DNA of 64,000 nt from Enterobacter kobei (GCF_018323985.1 NZ_AP024590.1:2604001-2668000), one strand, 5' to 3'. Positions 52,068-60,689 are shown, counted from the stretch's first letter. Notes: a model not told the origin generated them from the letters alone. Numbers and translations: made by a program.

Positions 52068-54110
52068 ATGAGCGAATTGATCCAACACCCGGAAAGCATC
52101 GAATGGCGCTTTGAGCGGCAGATCCTGCGCATTGAACCCTGGGGCGAACACAGCCTGCGCGTACGCGCCACCTGCGCCCCGGCGTTCACCGATAATCTGC
52201 ATGCTCTGCTGCCGAAAAACGCCGCCGGTGAAAGCGAAATCACCGCCAGCGCGGAAACTCTGACGCTGCGCAACGGCAACATTACCGCGGTGCTCAACCT
52301 GAAAGGGCAACTGGCGTTCTACAACCAGCGCGGCGAACTGCTGCTCGAAGAAATGTGGCGACAGCGCTCCACCGTCGGCATTGGCGCCAGCGAAAAAAGT
52401 CAGGACAAGTACGTCAGTGCGCTGAAGCTTGATGGCCGCGAGTTTAAACCCTTGCCCGGCGGTAAATATCAGCTCACCGTGCGCTTTGAATCGCGACCGG
52501 ACGAGAAAATCTACGGTATGGGCCAGTACCAGCAGCCGTGGCTGGATCTGAAAGGCTGCGTGCTGGAGCTGGCCCAGCGTAACTCCCAGGCCAGCGTGCC
52601 GTTCATGCAGTCGAGCCTGGGCTACGGCCTGCTGTGGAACAACCCCGCCATCGGCGAGGCGAGCTTTGCGAAGAATCATACCGAATGGCAGGCGCGGGTC
52701 ACCCAGGAGATGGATTACTGGATCACCGCCGCCGACAGCACCGTGCAGCTGACCCGTCAGTACGCCAAAGCCACCGGTACCCCGCCGCCTGCCCCGGCGT
52801 TCACCAGCGGGCTGTGGCAATGCAAGCTGCGCTATCGCACCCAGCAGGAAGTGCTGGAGGTGGCGCGTGAATACCGTCGCCGCCATCTGCCGCTTTCGGT
52901 GATGGTCATCGACTTCTTCCACTGGCCGAATCAGGGTACCTGGTGTTTCGATCCTGTGGACTGGCCGGATCCGGCGGCAATGGTTGCCGAACTGAAATCG
53001 CTGGGTATTGAACTGATGGTCTCGGTGTGGCCTACGGTGGAAGCACGCAGCCCCCTGTTCCCGGTGATGAAGGCCAAAGGCTGGCTGGTGACCAGCGATC
53101 GCGGCGTACAGGTCAATCTCGATTTCATGGGCAACACCACCTTCTTTGACGCCACCCATCCGCAGGCACGAGAATTTGTCTGGGAGACGGTGAAGAAAAA
53201 TTATTACGATCTGGGTATTAAGCTGTTCTGGCTGGATGAAGCCGAGCCGGAATACCGTGCCTATGACTTCGACAACTATCGCTACCACGCCGGGCCAGTA
53301 CTGGAAGTCGGTAACCAGTATCCACGCGATTTTGCGCAAGGCTTTTATGATGGTCTGGTGGCGAACGGCGAAACGGAGATTGTGAATCTGGTGCGCTGTT
53401 CATGGGCGGGCAGTCAGCGCTTCGGCGTGCTGGCCTGGTCCGGGGACGTGCATTCCTCGTTCCACGCTTTCCGCAATCAACTGGCTGCCGGGCTGAATAT
53501 GGGGCTGGCAGGCATTCCCTGGTGGACCACCGACATCGGCGGTTTCCAGGGCGGTAACGTGAACGATCCGGCGTTTCACGAACTGCTGATCCGCTGGTTC
53601 CAGTGGGCAGTGTTCTGTCCGGTGCTGCGCATGCACGGCTACCGCGAGCCGCAGATCCAGCCGCCGGAAAGCTATCGCAACGGCATTCCGCAGTGCAACA
53701 GCGGATCACCGAATGAACTGTGGAGCTACGGCGAGGAAAATTACGCCATCATGCAGCACTGGCTGTCGGTGCGCGAAAAGTTGCGTCCGTATGTCGATGC
53801 CCTGTTTGACAATGCCCACCAGCATGGCGATCCGCTGATGCGCCCGCTGTTCTGGCATTATCCTGACGAACCGCAAAGCTGGCAGGTAGAAGATCAGTAT
53901 CTGTTTGGCGAGGACCTGCTGGTGGCGCCGGTGATGCATGCCGGTCAGCGCCAGCGTGACGTCTGGTTGCCGGGCACCCACGGCTGGGTGGCGCTTAATG
54001 GCGAGCGTTATCAGGGACAGCAGCAGATCACCGTGGCGGCGGCCCTTGAAACCATTCCGGTATTTGTCCGGGAAAACAGTCCGCTGGTGGCGCTGCTGGT
54101 GCAGCGTTAA
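52068..54110 (+). CDS. GH31 glycoside hydrolase, alpha-xylosidase/alpha-glucosidase type
   Basis: Cytoplasmic (no signal peptide) GH31 enzyme of 680 residues. An N-terminal beta-sandwich (1-240) is followed by the (beta/alpha)8 barrel with the nucleophile Asp390 in LFWLDEAEPEY and the acid/base Asp460 in LAWSGDVHSSF, then C-terminal beta domains starting near LFGEDLLVAPVM. The nucleophile motif WLDEAEPE is closer to bacterial alpha-xylosidases such as CjXyl31A (WLDATEPD-like) than to YicI (KTDFGE), and the protein is about 90 residues shorter than YicI. Xyloglucan- or isoprimeverose-like substrates are possible; this is inference. Confidence 0.88.
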   Translation: MSELIQHPESIEWRFERQILRIEPWGEHSLRVRATCAPAFTDNLHALLPKNAAGESEITASAETLTLRNGNITAVLNLKGQLAFYNQRGELLLEEMWRQRSTVGIGASEKSQDKYVSALKLDGREFKPLPGGKYQLTVRFESRPDEKIYGMGQYQQPWLDLKGCVLELAQRNSQASVPFMQSSLGYGLLWNNPAIGEASFAKNHTEWQARVTQEMDYWITAADSTVQLTRQYAKATGTPPPAPAFTSGLWQCKLRYRTQQEVLEVAREYRRRHLPLSVMVIDFFHWPNQGTWCFDPVDWPDPAAMVAELKSLGIELMVSVWPTVEARSPLFPVMKAKGWLVTSDRGVQVNLDFMGNTTFFDATHPQAREFVWETVKKNYYDLGIKLFWLDEAEPEYRAYDFDNYRYHAGPVLEVGNQYPRDFAQGFYDGLVANGETEIVNLVRCSWAGSQRFGVLAWSGDVHSSFHAFRNQLAAGLNMGLAGIPWWTTDIGGFQGGNVNDPAFHELLIRWFQWAVFCPVLRMHGYREPQIQPPESYRNGIPQCNSGSPNELWSYGEENYAIMQHWLSVREKLRPYVDALFDNAHQHGDPLMRPLFWHYPDEPQSWQVEDQYLFGEDLLVAPVMHAGQRQRDVWLPGTHGWVALNGERYQGQQQITVAAALETIPVFVRENSPLVALLVQR

Positions 54111-54133
54111 ACACGCAGCATGACCGAAAAAAC

Positions 54134-54180
54134 GCCTGCTTATGAAGAGCTTTCCGCGTAAAGTAAGCAGGCTAATTTTT
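54134..54180 (+). terminator. Terminator of the transporter-GH31 operon
   Basis: GCCTGCTTA (54134-54142) pairs perfectly with TAAGCAGGC (54164-54172), then TAATTTTT. Confidence 0.8.
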
Positions 54181-54197
54181 CTGGTCAGGATGCCGCC

Positions 54198-54644
54198 ATG
54201 TTCGATACCACGCTGTTTATCTTACTCGCCCTCGCCGCGCTGGGGTTCGTCAGCCACAACACCACCGTTGCCATTTCCATTCTGGTGCTGATCATTGTGC
54301 GCGTGACGCCGCTCAATGCCTTTTTCCCGTGGATCGAAAAACAGGGGCTGACCATCGGGATCATCATCCTGACCATCGGCGTGATGGCCCCCATTGCCAG
54401 CGGCACCCTGCCGCCGTCAACGCTGTTGCACTCCTTCGCCAACTGGAAGTCGCTGATCGCCATTGCGGTCGGGGTTTTTGTCTCCTGGCTCGGCGGACGC
54501 GGGGTGACGCTGATGAGCTCCCAGCCGTCGCTGGTGGCTGGCTTGCTGGTCGGCACGGTGCTCGGCGTGGCACTGTTCCGCGGCGTGCCCGTCGGCCCGC
54601 TGATTGCCGCAGGCCTGGTGTCGCTGTTAATTGGCCGGCAGTGA
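54198..54644 (+). CDS. yeaL: YeaL (UPF0756) membrane protein
   Basis: A 148-residue four-helix inner-membrane protein, equal in length to E. coli YeaL. It reads FDTTLFILLALAALGFVSHN at the N-terminus, with VAPIASGTLPPSTLL-type loop and GVALFRGVPVGPLIAAGLVS near the C-terminus. The function is unknown. CAGGATGCCGCC precedes the ATG. It converges with the downstream ABC permease gene and overlaps its 3' end by 18 bp. Confidence 0.94.
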   Translation: MFDTTLFILLALAALGFVSHNTTVAISILVLIIVRVTPLNAFFPWIEKQGLTIGIIILTIGVMAPIASGTLPPSTLLHSFANWKSLIAIAVGVFVSWLGGRGVTLMSSQPSLVAGLLVGTVLGVALFRGVPVGPLIAAGLVSLLIGRQ

Positions 54645-55319
54645 TCGCCGCCGCTGCCAGCGTTTCACCGACTGTTCCAGCAGACTGCACAGCAGGTAAT
54701 AAACCAGACCGGTAAAGATAAAGAGCGCGGCCGGATAGACCTGCACGCGGCTGTTAACCTGTCCGGCGACAGTGGTCAATTCCGGCACGTTGACGATAAA
54801 CGCCAGCGAGGTGTCTTTCAGCAAAGCGATCAGCAGGCCAACATACGACGGCAGCGCATTGCGCAGCGCCTGCGGCAGCAGCACCCAGCGCAGCAGTTGC
54901 AGGCTACTGAATCCCCCGGCCAGCGCCGCCTCATATTGTCCTTTCGGTAAAGCGCCCAGCGCCGCGAGGGTCGAATACATCACCGAGGCCGAGGTAAACC
55001 ACGCCAGCGCCAGCGTAACGGTCACCGCCCCCGGCAGATCCGCCCCGGTCAGGGCGGGCAGTAAAAACCACAGCCAGAAAATGACGAAGATCAGCGGAAT
55101 GCCGCGGATCAGCTCCGCCCAGGCAAACAGCAGCCTGCGCGGCCAGCCGTTGAAACGCCAGGCGCAGCAGGCCAGCGCTATGCCGCCCGGAAACGCCAGC
55201 GCCGCCGCGCCCATCGTCATCAGCACCGACAACAGCACGCCGCCCGGCTCTCCCTGAGCGGTACGGCCAAGCAGCAAATACTCCAGGTTATCGGTAATAA
55301 CCATGAGACTGGCGATCAT
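54627..55319 (-). CDS. Polar amino-acid ABC transporter permease (second)
   Basis: A 230-residue HisM/GltK-type permease with about five helices. The EAA loop is AALGALPKGQYEAALAGGFSS, followed by LRWVLLPQALRNALPSYVG. The start ATG 55319 overlaps the stop of the preceding permease gene by ATGA. The last 18 bp overlap the 3' end of yeaL, a convergent overlap. It would pair with the first permease as a heterodimer in a glutamate/aspartate-type importer. Confidence 0.9.
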   Translation of the reverse strand: MIASLMVITDNLEYLLLGRTAQGEPGGVLLSVLMTMGAAALAFPGGIALACCAWRFNGWPRRLLFAWAELIRGIPLIFVIFWLWFLLPALTGADLPGAVTVTLALAWFTSASVMYSTLAALGALPKGQYEAALAGGFSSLQLLRWVLLPQALRNALPSYVGLLIALLKDTSLAFIVNVPELTTVAGQVNSRVQVYPAALFIFTGLVYYLLCSLLEQSVKRWQRRRSLPAN

Positions 55320-56059
55320 CCTGTTTTCTCCCGTCTTGCCCGCCACCATAGCGGCGCATTCAGCAGCAGGCTCATCACCAGCCCGAGCAGCAGGTAGAGT
55401 GCGCTACCGATGGCGAATGCTTCCAGCGCATGGGCGTTATAACTTTCAATTTGCCGCGTCTGATAGGTGAGTTCCGCAAAACCGATGCCGGTCGCCAGCG
55501 AGGAGAGCTTCATCAGGTTGAGGTACTGACCAACCACCGGCTGCCAGGCGTTTTTCAGCCCCTGCGGCAGTAAGATCCAGCGGAATAACGCCAGTGGGCC
55601 AAAGCCCTGCGCGGTAGCCGCTTCCACCTGTCCGCGCGGTACAGCGTGCAGCCCGGACTGGATCTCCTCCACCAGAAAGGCCGCGGTAAACAGCCCCAGC
55701 GCCCAGGCCGAGCTGAGAAACTCCGGCGTAAACCACCACACATCACCCGGCAGTACCGAAAAGGCGTGCTCATCGTTGACGTACTGACGAAACCCCTGCG
55801 GCAGCACGTTCCAGGCGGCGAAATACCAGAACAGCAATTGCACCAGCAGCGGCGTATTGCGAAACAACGACACCCACACCGCCACCACGCCGCGGCCGAC
55901 ATGCCCCCCCGTCAGGCGCAGGGCCAGCAACAGCACGGTGAGCAGCGTCGCCAGCGCCATCCCGGCGAGCGTCACCCAGATCGTGGTCAGAAAACCGGAG
56001 AAGATCCACTGCGCAGGCTGGCCGGTCAGCACCCCGGCCCAGTCAAGATGAACGTTCAT
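55316..56059 (-). CDS. Polar amino-acid ABC transporter permease (first)
   Basis: A 247-residue GltJ-like permease, larger than its partner because of a periplasmic loop between helices (NVLPQGFRQYVNDEHAFSVL, then WWFTPEFLSSAWALG). The EAA motif region is EEIQSGLHAVPRGQVEAATA, then ALFRWILLPQGLKNAWQPV. The larger loop is typical of the GltJ/AapQ branch for acidic amino acids. Its ATG overlaps the ATPase stop by one nucleotide (TGATG). Confidence 0.9.
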   Translation of the reverse strand: MNVHLDWAGVLTGQPAQWIFSGFLTTIWVTLAGMALATLLTVLLLALRLTGGHVGRGVVAVWVSLFRNTPLLVQLLFWYFAAWNVLPQGFRQYVNDEHAFSVLPGDVWWFTPEFLSSAWALGLFTAAFLVEEIQSGLHAVPRGQVEAATAQGFGPLALFRWILLPQGLKNAWQPVVGQYLNLMKLSSLATGIGFAELTYQTRQIESYNAHALEAFAIGSALYLLLGLVMSLLLNAPLWWRARREKTG

Positions 56060-56880
56060 CAGCCGTCCTTGCTTTCAGCATGCAGCGGATTAAGCACCTT
56101 TTGCAGAAACCGCTGCGCGCGGGGATGCTGTGGCGCGGTGAAGAACTGCGCCGGGGCCGCCTGCTCAAGAATTTCACCGCCGTCAATGAAGATCACCCGG
56201 TCGGCAATTTCACGGGCGAACTGCATTTCGTGGGTGACGACAATCAGCGTGATACCGCTGTGCGCCAGTGATTTCATCACCTGTAATACTTCGCCGATCA
56301 TCTCCGGATCCAGCGCCGAGGTTGGCTCATCGAACAAAATAATATGCGGACTGGCCGCCAGCGTGCGGGCGATCGCCACCCGCTGCTGCTGCCCGCCGGA
56401 GAGCTGCGCCGGGAAGTGATGGGCTTTGTCCAGCAGGCCGACGCGCTCCAGCAGACCGAGGGCGATCTGCTGCGCATCCAGCGGCGACTTGCCGTGCACG
56501 CGGGTCAGCGCCAGGGTGATGTTCTCCAGCGCGCTGAGGTGGGCATAGAGGTTGAATTGCTGGAACACAAATCCCACCTGGCGGCGGATCTCACGCAGGG
56601 CGCGGCCTTTAAGCCCACTCGTGGGTTTGCCGTCGATAAAGATCTCGCCGCTGGTCAGAGTTTCCAACTGATTGATCAGACGGATCAGCGTCGATTTCCC
56701 CGATCCGGATGGCCCGCATATGGCGACCACTTCCCCGGCGCTGACCTGCAAATCGATCGTGTTGAGCACCTGCTGATCGCCATAACGCTTGCTCACCTGG
56801 CGGAACTCGACCGTGCCTTTTTGCACGGCAAACGCCTCCGTGGCCGACGCCACGGAGGTGGAAAATAAACCTGCAAACAT
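56059..56880 (-). CDS. Polar amino-acid ABC transporter ATP-binding protein
   Basis: A 273-residue ABC ATPase of the GlnQ/HisP/GltL group. Walker A GPSGSGKSTL, Q-loop VFQQFNLYAHL, signature LSGGQQQRVAIAR, Walker B IILFDEPTSALDPEM and H-loop VVTHEM are all intact. It carries about 24 extra N-terminal residues before VEFRQVSKRYG, so a start downstream of ATG 56880 is possible. It begins 2 nt after the stop of the binding-protein gene. Confidence 0.92.
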   Translation of the reverse strand: MFAGLFSTSVASATEAFAVQKGTVEFRQVSKRYGDQQVLNTIDLQVSAGEVVAICGPSGSGKSTLIRLINQLETLTSGEIFIDGKPTSGLKGRALREIRRQVGFVFQQFNLYAHLSALENITLALTRVHGKSPLDAQQIALGLLERVGLLDKAHHFPAQLSGGQQQRVAIARTLAASPHIILFDEPTSALDPEMIGEVLQVMKSLAHSGITLIVVTHEMQFAREIADRVIFIDGGEILEQAAPAQFFTAPQHPRAQRFLQKVLNPLHAESKDG

Positions 56881-56882
56881 AG

Positions 56883-57707
56883 TTACTTCGCTTCTATTTT
56901 AAAGCTGCGCGGCTGTGGGGTTTTGGTTTGTGGACCAAACCAGGTGTCGTAGATTTTCGCCGCCTCGCCGTTCTGCTCAAGCTTCACCAGCTCGTCATTC
57001 ACCGCTTTCAGCAGCGCGGTTTCGCCTTTGCTGACGCCTACGCCAATTTCTTCTTTCGACAGCAGATCCGGCAGGATTTTAAACTTCGCTTTATCCGGCG
57101 CTTCCGCCAGCAGACCGGCAAGAATAGTGCTGTCCTGGGTGATCGCCTGCACGTTACCGTTACGCAGCGCAGTTAACGCCAGCGGAATATCGTCATAGCC
57201 CAGCACGCGGGACTGCGGGAAACGCTGGTGCAGCGCCTGCTCGCCGGTCGTGCCCTTCACCGCGCCGATACGCGCTTTACTGTAGGCCTCGAGGGAATCT
57301 TTACCGTCCGCCGGGACGAGGAATTGCTGACCGGTCACAAAATACGGCGTGGAGAAATCAATCACCTGCGCGCGCTCCGGGGTAATAGTGATATCAGCGA
57401 CGATCAGATCCACTTTCCCGGACTGTAACAGCGGAATACGGTTCGCCGGGTTGGTGGCAACCAGCTCCAGCTTCACGCCCAGGCTTTTGGCCAGCGCGTT
57501 GGCGAAATCCACATCGTAGCCCACGATGTCATGCGTCTTCGCGTCTACCGCCCCGAACGGCGGGTTGGCGTCAAAGGTCGCCACTTTCACCACGCCAGCG
57601 GCTTTAATATCGGCGAGTTTATCGGCGTGTGCCGCAAAAGAGAGGGTGGTGAGCAGCGCCAGCGCAGTCAGCGCGCCCGCTTTTTTAGTCTGTGTGAACG
57701 TTGCCAT
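56883..57707 (-). CDS. Polar amino-acid ABC transporter substrate-binding protein
   Basis: Periplasmic binding protein (SBP_bac_3 family) of 274 residues, first gene of the four-gene operon. The signal peptide ends near SFAAHA/DKL (residue 28). The mature part opens LADIKAAGVVKVATFDANPP and includes GYDVDFANALAKSLG, the ligand-contact segment GKVDLIVADITITPERA and RIGAVKGTTGEQAL. It lacks cysteines. The ligand is not evident; with a GltJ-like permease, glutamate or aspartate is the likeliest guess. In E. coli nimR stands in this position. Confidence 0.9.
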   Translation of the reverse strand: MATFTQTKKAGALTALALLTTLSFAAHADKLADIKAAGVVKVATFDANPPFGAVDAKTHDIVGYDVDFANALAKSLGVKLELVATNPANRIPLLQSGKVDLIVADITITPERAQVIDFSTPYFVTGQQFLVPADGKDSLEAYSKARIGAVKGTTGEQALHQRFPQSRVLGYDDIPLALTALRNGNVQAITQDSTILAGLLAEAPDKAKFKILPDLLSKEEIGVGVSKGETALLKAVNDELVKLEQNGEAAKIYDTWFGPQTKTPQPRSFKIEAK

Positions 57708-57860
57708 GCTGATGATGATCCGTAGTTATTGAAATTGCAGCTAAATTCACACAGCTTCCCCTATTCTTACAAATATCAAAAAGTGCATTACATATCGAAA
57801 AAAGTTATGAAAAATTAGTCGGTGAAAGGATCTTCTTATTACAGCACCTAAGACAGCATA

Positions 57861-57877
57861 AACCACAAATAACCACA
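57861..57877. promoter_or_regulatory. Direct repeat in ABC operon-nimT intergenic region
   Basis: AACCACA at 57861-57867 and again at 57871-57877, a 10-bp period, lies in the 287-bp divergent region between the ABC operon and nimT. Helical phasing suggests a regulator binding site for one or both units. The rest of 57708-57994 is A/T-rich next to the ABC operon and shows nothing else I recognise. Confidence 0.3.
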
Positions 57878-57994
57878 GTTTAAGAATGGCCTGATAAGCA
57901 CAAAATAGTCAGGATAATCCCCTGCCAGATTTGGCGGGTGGGCCATCAGGGATTAGACTGACGCGGCTCACTACGCCAGAACACAGAGAATATA

Positions 57995-59182
57995 ATGACG
58001 ACCGCTATTTCACTTCGCACCCGCCAGGGGTTGCTGCTGTTTACCGGGATCCTGTTGATCGCCACCACCTTACGCGTCACCTTCACCGGCGCCGCCCCGT
58101 TACTGGGAGCCATTCGTGACGACTACGGTCTCACCACCGCGCAGACCGGGATGCTCACCACGCTGCCGCTGCTAGCCTTTGCGCTGGTATCGCCGCTGGC
58201 GGCGGGTATCGCACGCCGTCTGGGCATGGAGCGCAGCCTGCTGGTCGCTATGCTGCTCATCTGCGTCGGTATTGCCGTGCGCTCGCTGCCCTCGGCGGCG
58301 CTGCTGTTCACCGGCACGGCGGTGATCGGCTGCGGCATTGCGCTGGGCAACGTCCTGCTGCCGGGGATCATCAAACGTGATTTCGCCGGTCAGGTGGCGA
58401 AAATGACCGGGGCCTACTCGCTCACGATGGGCGCGGCGGCGGCACTCGGTTCAGCGCTGGTGGTGCCCATTGCGCTACAGGGTTTCGGCTGGCGCGGCGC
58501 GCTGCTGACGCTGATGGCTTTTCCACTGCTCGCCCTTGCTCTGTGGCTGCCACAATTGCGCGCCCGCACGCCAGGCACGCTCAGTAGCACGCCTGGCCTG
58601 CACGATCGCGGCATCTGGCGCTCGCGGCTTGCCTGGCAGGTGACGCTGTTCCTCGGCATTAATTCGCTGATTTATTACGTGATCATTGGCTGGTTGCCGG
58701 CGATTTTAATCAGCCACGGCTACAGTGAAGCGCAGGCCGGATCGCTGCACGGTCTGCTACAACTGGCCACCGCCGCGCCAGGTATTCTTATTCCGCTGGT
58801 TCTGCATCGTCTGCGCGATCAGCGCGGCATCGCTGCCGTGGTGTCACTGCTGTGCGCCTTCAGCGCCGTCGGGCTGTGGCTGTTCCCGGCGCAGGCGGTA
58901 CTGTGGACGGTGATCTTTGGCTTTGGCTCCGGTGCGACCATGATCCTCGGCCTGACTTTTATCGGCCTGCGCGCAAGCTCCGCACATCAGGCAGCGGCTT
59001 TGTCCGGCATGGCGCAATCTGTGGGCTATTTGCTGGCCGCCTGCGGGCCGCCGCTGATGGGGAAAATCCATGATGCCAGCGGCGACTGGCATATTCCGCT
59101 GCTCACCTGTGCGGTATTAGCGGTGACGATGGCGGTATGTGGCGCGTTCGCCGGGCGGGATCGCGAGATCAACGCTCGCTGA
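57995..59182 (+). CDS. nimT: NimT, CynX/NimT-family MFS transporter
   Basis: A 395-residue, 12-helix major-facilitator protein equivalent to E. coli NimT (YeaN, 393), an exporter linked to 2-nitroimidazole resistance. Highly similar stretches include IATTLRVTFTGAAPLLGAIR, TAQTGMLTTLPLLAFAL and FIGLRASSAHQAAALSGMAQ. In E. coli the divergent AraC-type repressor NimR controls it; here nimR is absent from the adjacent position. The ATG is preceded by AGAGAATATA, a weak ribosome binding site. Confidence 0.93.
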   Translation: MTTAISLRTRQGLLLFTGILLIATTLRVTFTGAAPLLGAIRDDYGLTTAQTGMLTTLPLLAFALVSPLAAGIARRLGMERSLLVAMLLICVGIAVRSLPSAALLFTGTAVIGCGIALGNVLLPGIIKRDFAGQVAKMTGAYSLTMGAAAALGSALVVPIALQGFGWRGALLTLMAFPLLALALWLPQLRARTPGTLSSTPGLHDRGIWRSRLAWQVTLFLGINSLIYYVIIGWLPAILISHGYSEAQAGSLHGLLQLATAAPGILIPLVLHRLRDQRGIAAVVSLLCAFSAVGLWLFPAQAVLWTVIFGFGSGATMILGLTFIGLRASSAHQAAALSGMAQSVGYLLAACGPPLMGKIHDASGDWHIPLLTCAVLAVTMAVCGAFAGRDREINAR

Positions 59183-59202
59183 TCCCGCTTATGTAGTGAG
59201 GG

Positions 59203-59910
59203 TTAGTTGCTGGCGGCACGCAGCATGGCATGAACCAGCGGCACCGGGCGTCCGGCCAGCGCGCCGCGTTCATGCTGGAACAAAGTGGCGACGAAGAACG
59301 GATGGCTGGCCAGCTCCACCGCGCGGATCTCGCCGTCTTCGTCCCAGCCGGTCACACGGAAATCGCCGGAGTTAAGCACATCCGCAAATTCCGGTGAGAT
59401 CCCATAGCGGCAGTGATAGCCCTCTTCAATAGTCTCGCGACCATAGGCTTTGCCGATCAGCGTATTCGGACGCAGCTCGATCACGCCCGTCTCTTCCACC
59501 AGCGTACATTGCAGCGCGGAAATCACCATCCGGCCACTGGTATCGGTTTCCGCATGCGCGGCATCTTCCCACGCCAGCACATTGCGCGCGTACTCAATCA
59601 TCGCATGCTGGAAACCACCACAGGTGCCGAGGAACGGGATACTGTTTTCACGGGCATAGCGAATGGCGATAAACGCGCCTTCAGGGTTTTTGTAGGGGCT
59701 GGCAGGTACCACCCAGATGGCGTCGTAACCGACTAAATCTTCAGCGTACTGAATTTCCGAGGTCGCCAGCCAGTCATAATCAGCGGTGAGGTTTTGTACG
59801 GCGGCGGCATCATCAATCGCCAGCGGAATGGCCTGGTGAGCAATAACCTCAGGATTGTAATCACCGACGAGGGCGATGCGCAGCGTTTCTTTGACAGGCA
59901 GGTGGTCCAT
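59203..59910 (-). CDS. CTP synthase C-terminal-like amidotransferase relative
   Basis: A stand-alone class I glutamine-amidotransferase fold of 235 residues resembling the glutaminase half of CTP synthase; public annotation has a family named CTP synthase C-terminal region-related (seleno)protein, which it fits. The nucleophile Cys97 is present in FLGTCGGFQHAMIEYARNV (codon TGT, not TGA). The triad end, HPxFVACQFHPE in CTP synthase, reads HPFFVATLFQHE: the His position is Gln212, with His213 and Glu214 next to it. There is no synthase domain in the gene or beside it. The biochemical role is unknown; it may not be a glutaminase. Confidence 0.8.
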   Translation of the reverse strand: MDHLPVKETLRIALVGDYNPEVIAHQAIPLAIDDAAAVQNLTADYDWLATSEIQYAEDLVGYDAIWVVPASPYKNPEGAFIAIRYARENSIPFLGTCGGFQHAMIEYARNVLAWEDAAHAETDTSGRMVISALQCTLVEETGVIELRPNTLIGKAYGRETIEEGYHCRYGISPEFADVLNSGDFRVTGWDEDGEIRAVELASHPFFVATLFQHERGALAGRPVPLVHAMLRAASN

Positions 59911-60040
59911 GGGGGTTCCCTATGTTGTGCAATTTACGGATAACATAAGGAACATCAGAATAATGATCTTTTGCCGCCATCACAACACCTTAAAATTCGC
60001 AGGGGGTGTTTTTGTCCGGCCAATGATAAGGAGAACGAGG

Positions 60041-60394
60041 ATGATCAACTGTAAACGGGTTTACGACGCCCCTGCTGAGGACGACGGCTATCGGGTGCTG
60101 GTTGACCGGCTCTGGCCGCGCGGGATCAAAAAAAGCGATCTCGCCTGCGACGCGTGGTGCAAAGCGCTGGCGCCCTCAACGGCGCTGCGTAAGGCGTTTC
60201 ATGGCGAGGTGATGGATTTCGCCGCGTTCAGCGACGCCTATCGCGCTGAACTGGATGCCCAACGGGAGGAAGGTCTGCGTTTGTCGGCGCTGGCAAAAAC
60301 GCGAAATCTTACGCTGTTATATGCCGCAAAGGACAGGCAGCAAAACCACGCCCAGGTTCTGGCGGCGTGGTTACAGGCGTTGTTTAATAGCTAA
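60041..60394 (+). CDS. yeaO: YeaO family protein (DUF488)
   Basis: A 117-residue cytoplasmic DUF488 protein (E. coli YeaO 115) of unknown function. Recognised by CKRVYDAPAEDDGYRVLVDR followed by LWPRGIKKSDL, LRKAFHGEVMDFAAF and the C-terminal LTLLYAAKDRQQNHAQVLAA. I start at ATG 60041, preceded by AAGGAGAACGAGG; longer in-frame starts from 59876 cross the amidotransferase-like gene's promoter. Its 3' end overlaps the next, opposing gene by 11 bp. Confidence 0.92.
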   Translation: MINCKRVYDAPAEDDGYRVLVDRLWPRGIKKSDLACDAWCKALAPSTALRKAFHGEVMDFAAFSDAYRAELDAQREEGLRLSALAKTRNLTLLYAAKDRQQNHAQVLAAWLQALFNS

Positions 60395-60689
60395 CCTGGG
60401 CGTCGACGTGCTGCGGCATCGCGTCCGGCAGCAGCGGCATCAGATGTTCCGCACGCACAAAGGCGTAGCCATGATGACCATCGAAGGTATACACGTCACC
60501 GATCACCAGCCACAGGGCGCGCGGCGCATTGCCCGGCATCAGTGTCATCACGCCATTAATTGGGTTGAGAAAACGCTCACCCGGCTGGCAGAGCCCGAAC
60601 AACTCTACCGATTTACCAATATTACGACGACCATGGGGGGTCTGCGCGCCAATAATTAAGGCCTGGCTGCCCGGTTTTAACAAGTACAT
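60384..60689 (-). CDS. Unknown conserved-looking protein, 101 residues
   Basis: A protein starting MYLLKPGSQALIIGAQTPHG and containing NIGKSVELFGLCQPGERF and APRALWLVIGDVYTFDGHHG. It is not recognised. The predicted pattern is mostly beta with no signal peptide or membrane segment; the repeated Gly/Pro turns suggest a small barrel. ATG 60689 has GAGAG upstream; a start 26 codons earlier is possible. It converges with yeaO, overlapping by 11 bp. In E. coli yoaF, a lipoprotein of different sequence, occupies roughly this place. Confidence 0.6.
   Translation of the reverse strand: MYLLKPGSQALIIGAQTPHGRRNIGKSVELFGLCQPGERFLNPINGVMTLMPGNAPRALWLVIGDVYTFDGHHGYAFVRAEHLMPLLPDAMPQHVDAQVSY

Noticed and set aside
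59203..59910. Selenocysteine codon in the CTP-synthase-like protein
   Set aside because: The codon at the nucleophile position is TGT and there is no in-frame TGA before the stop.
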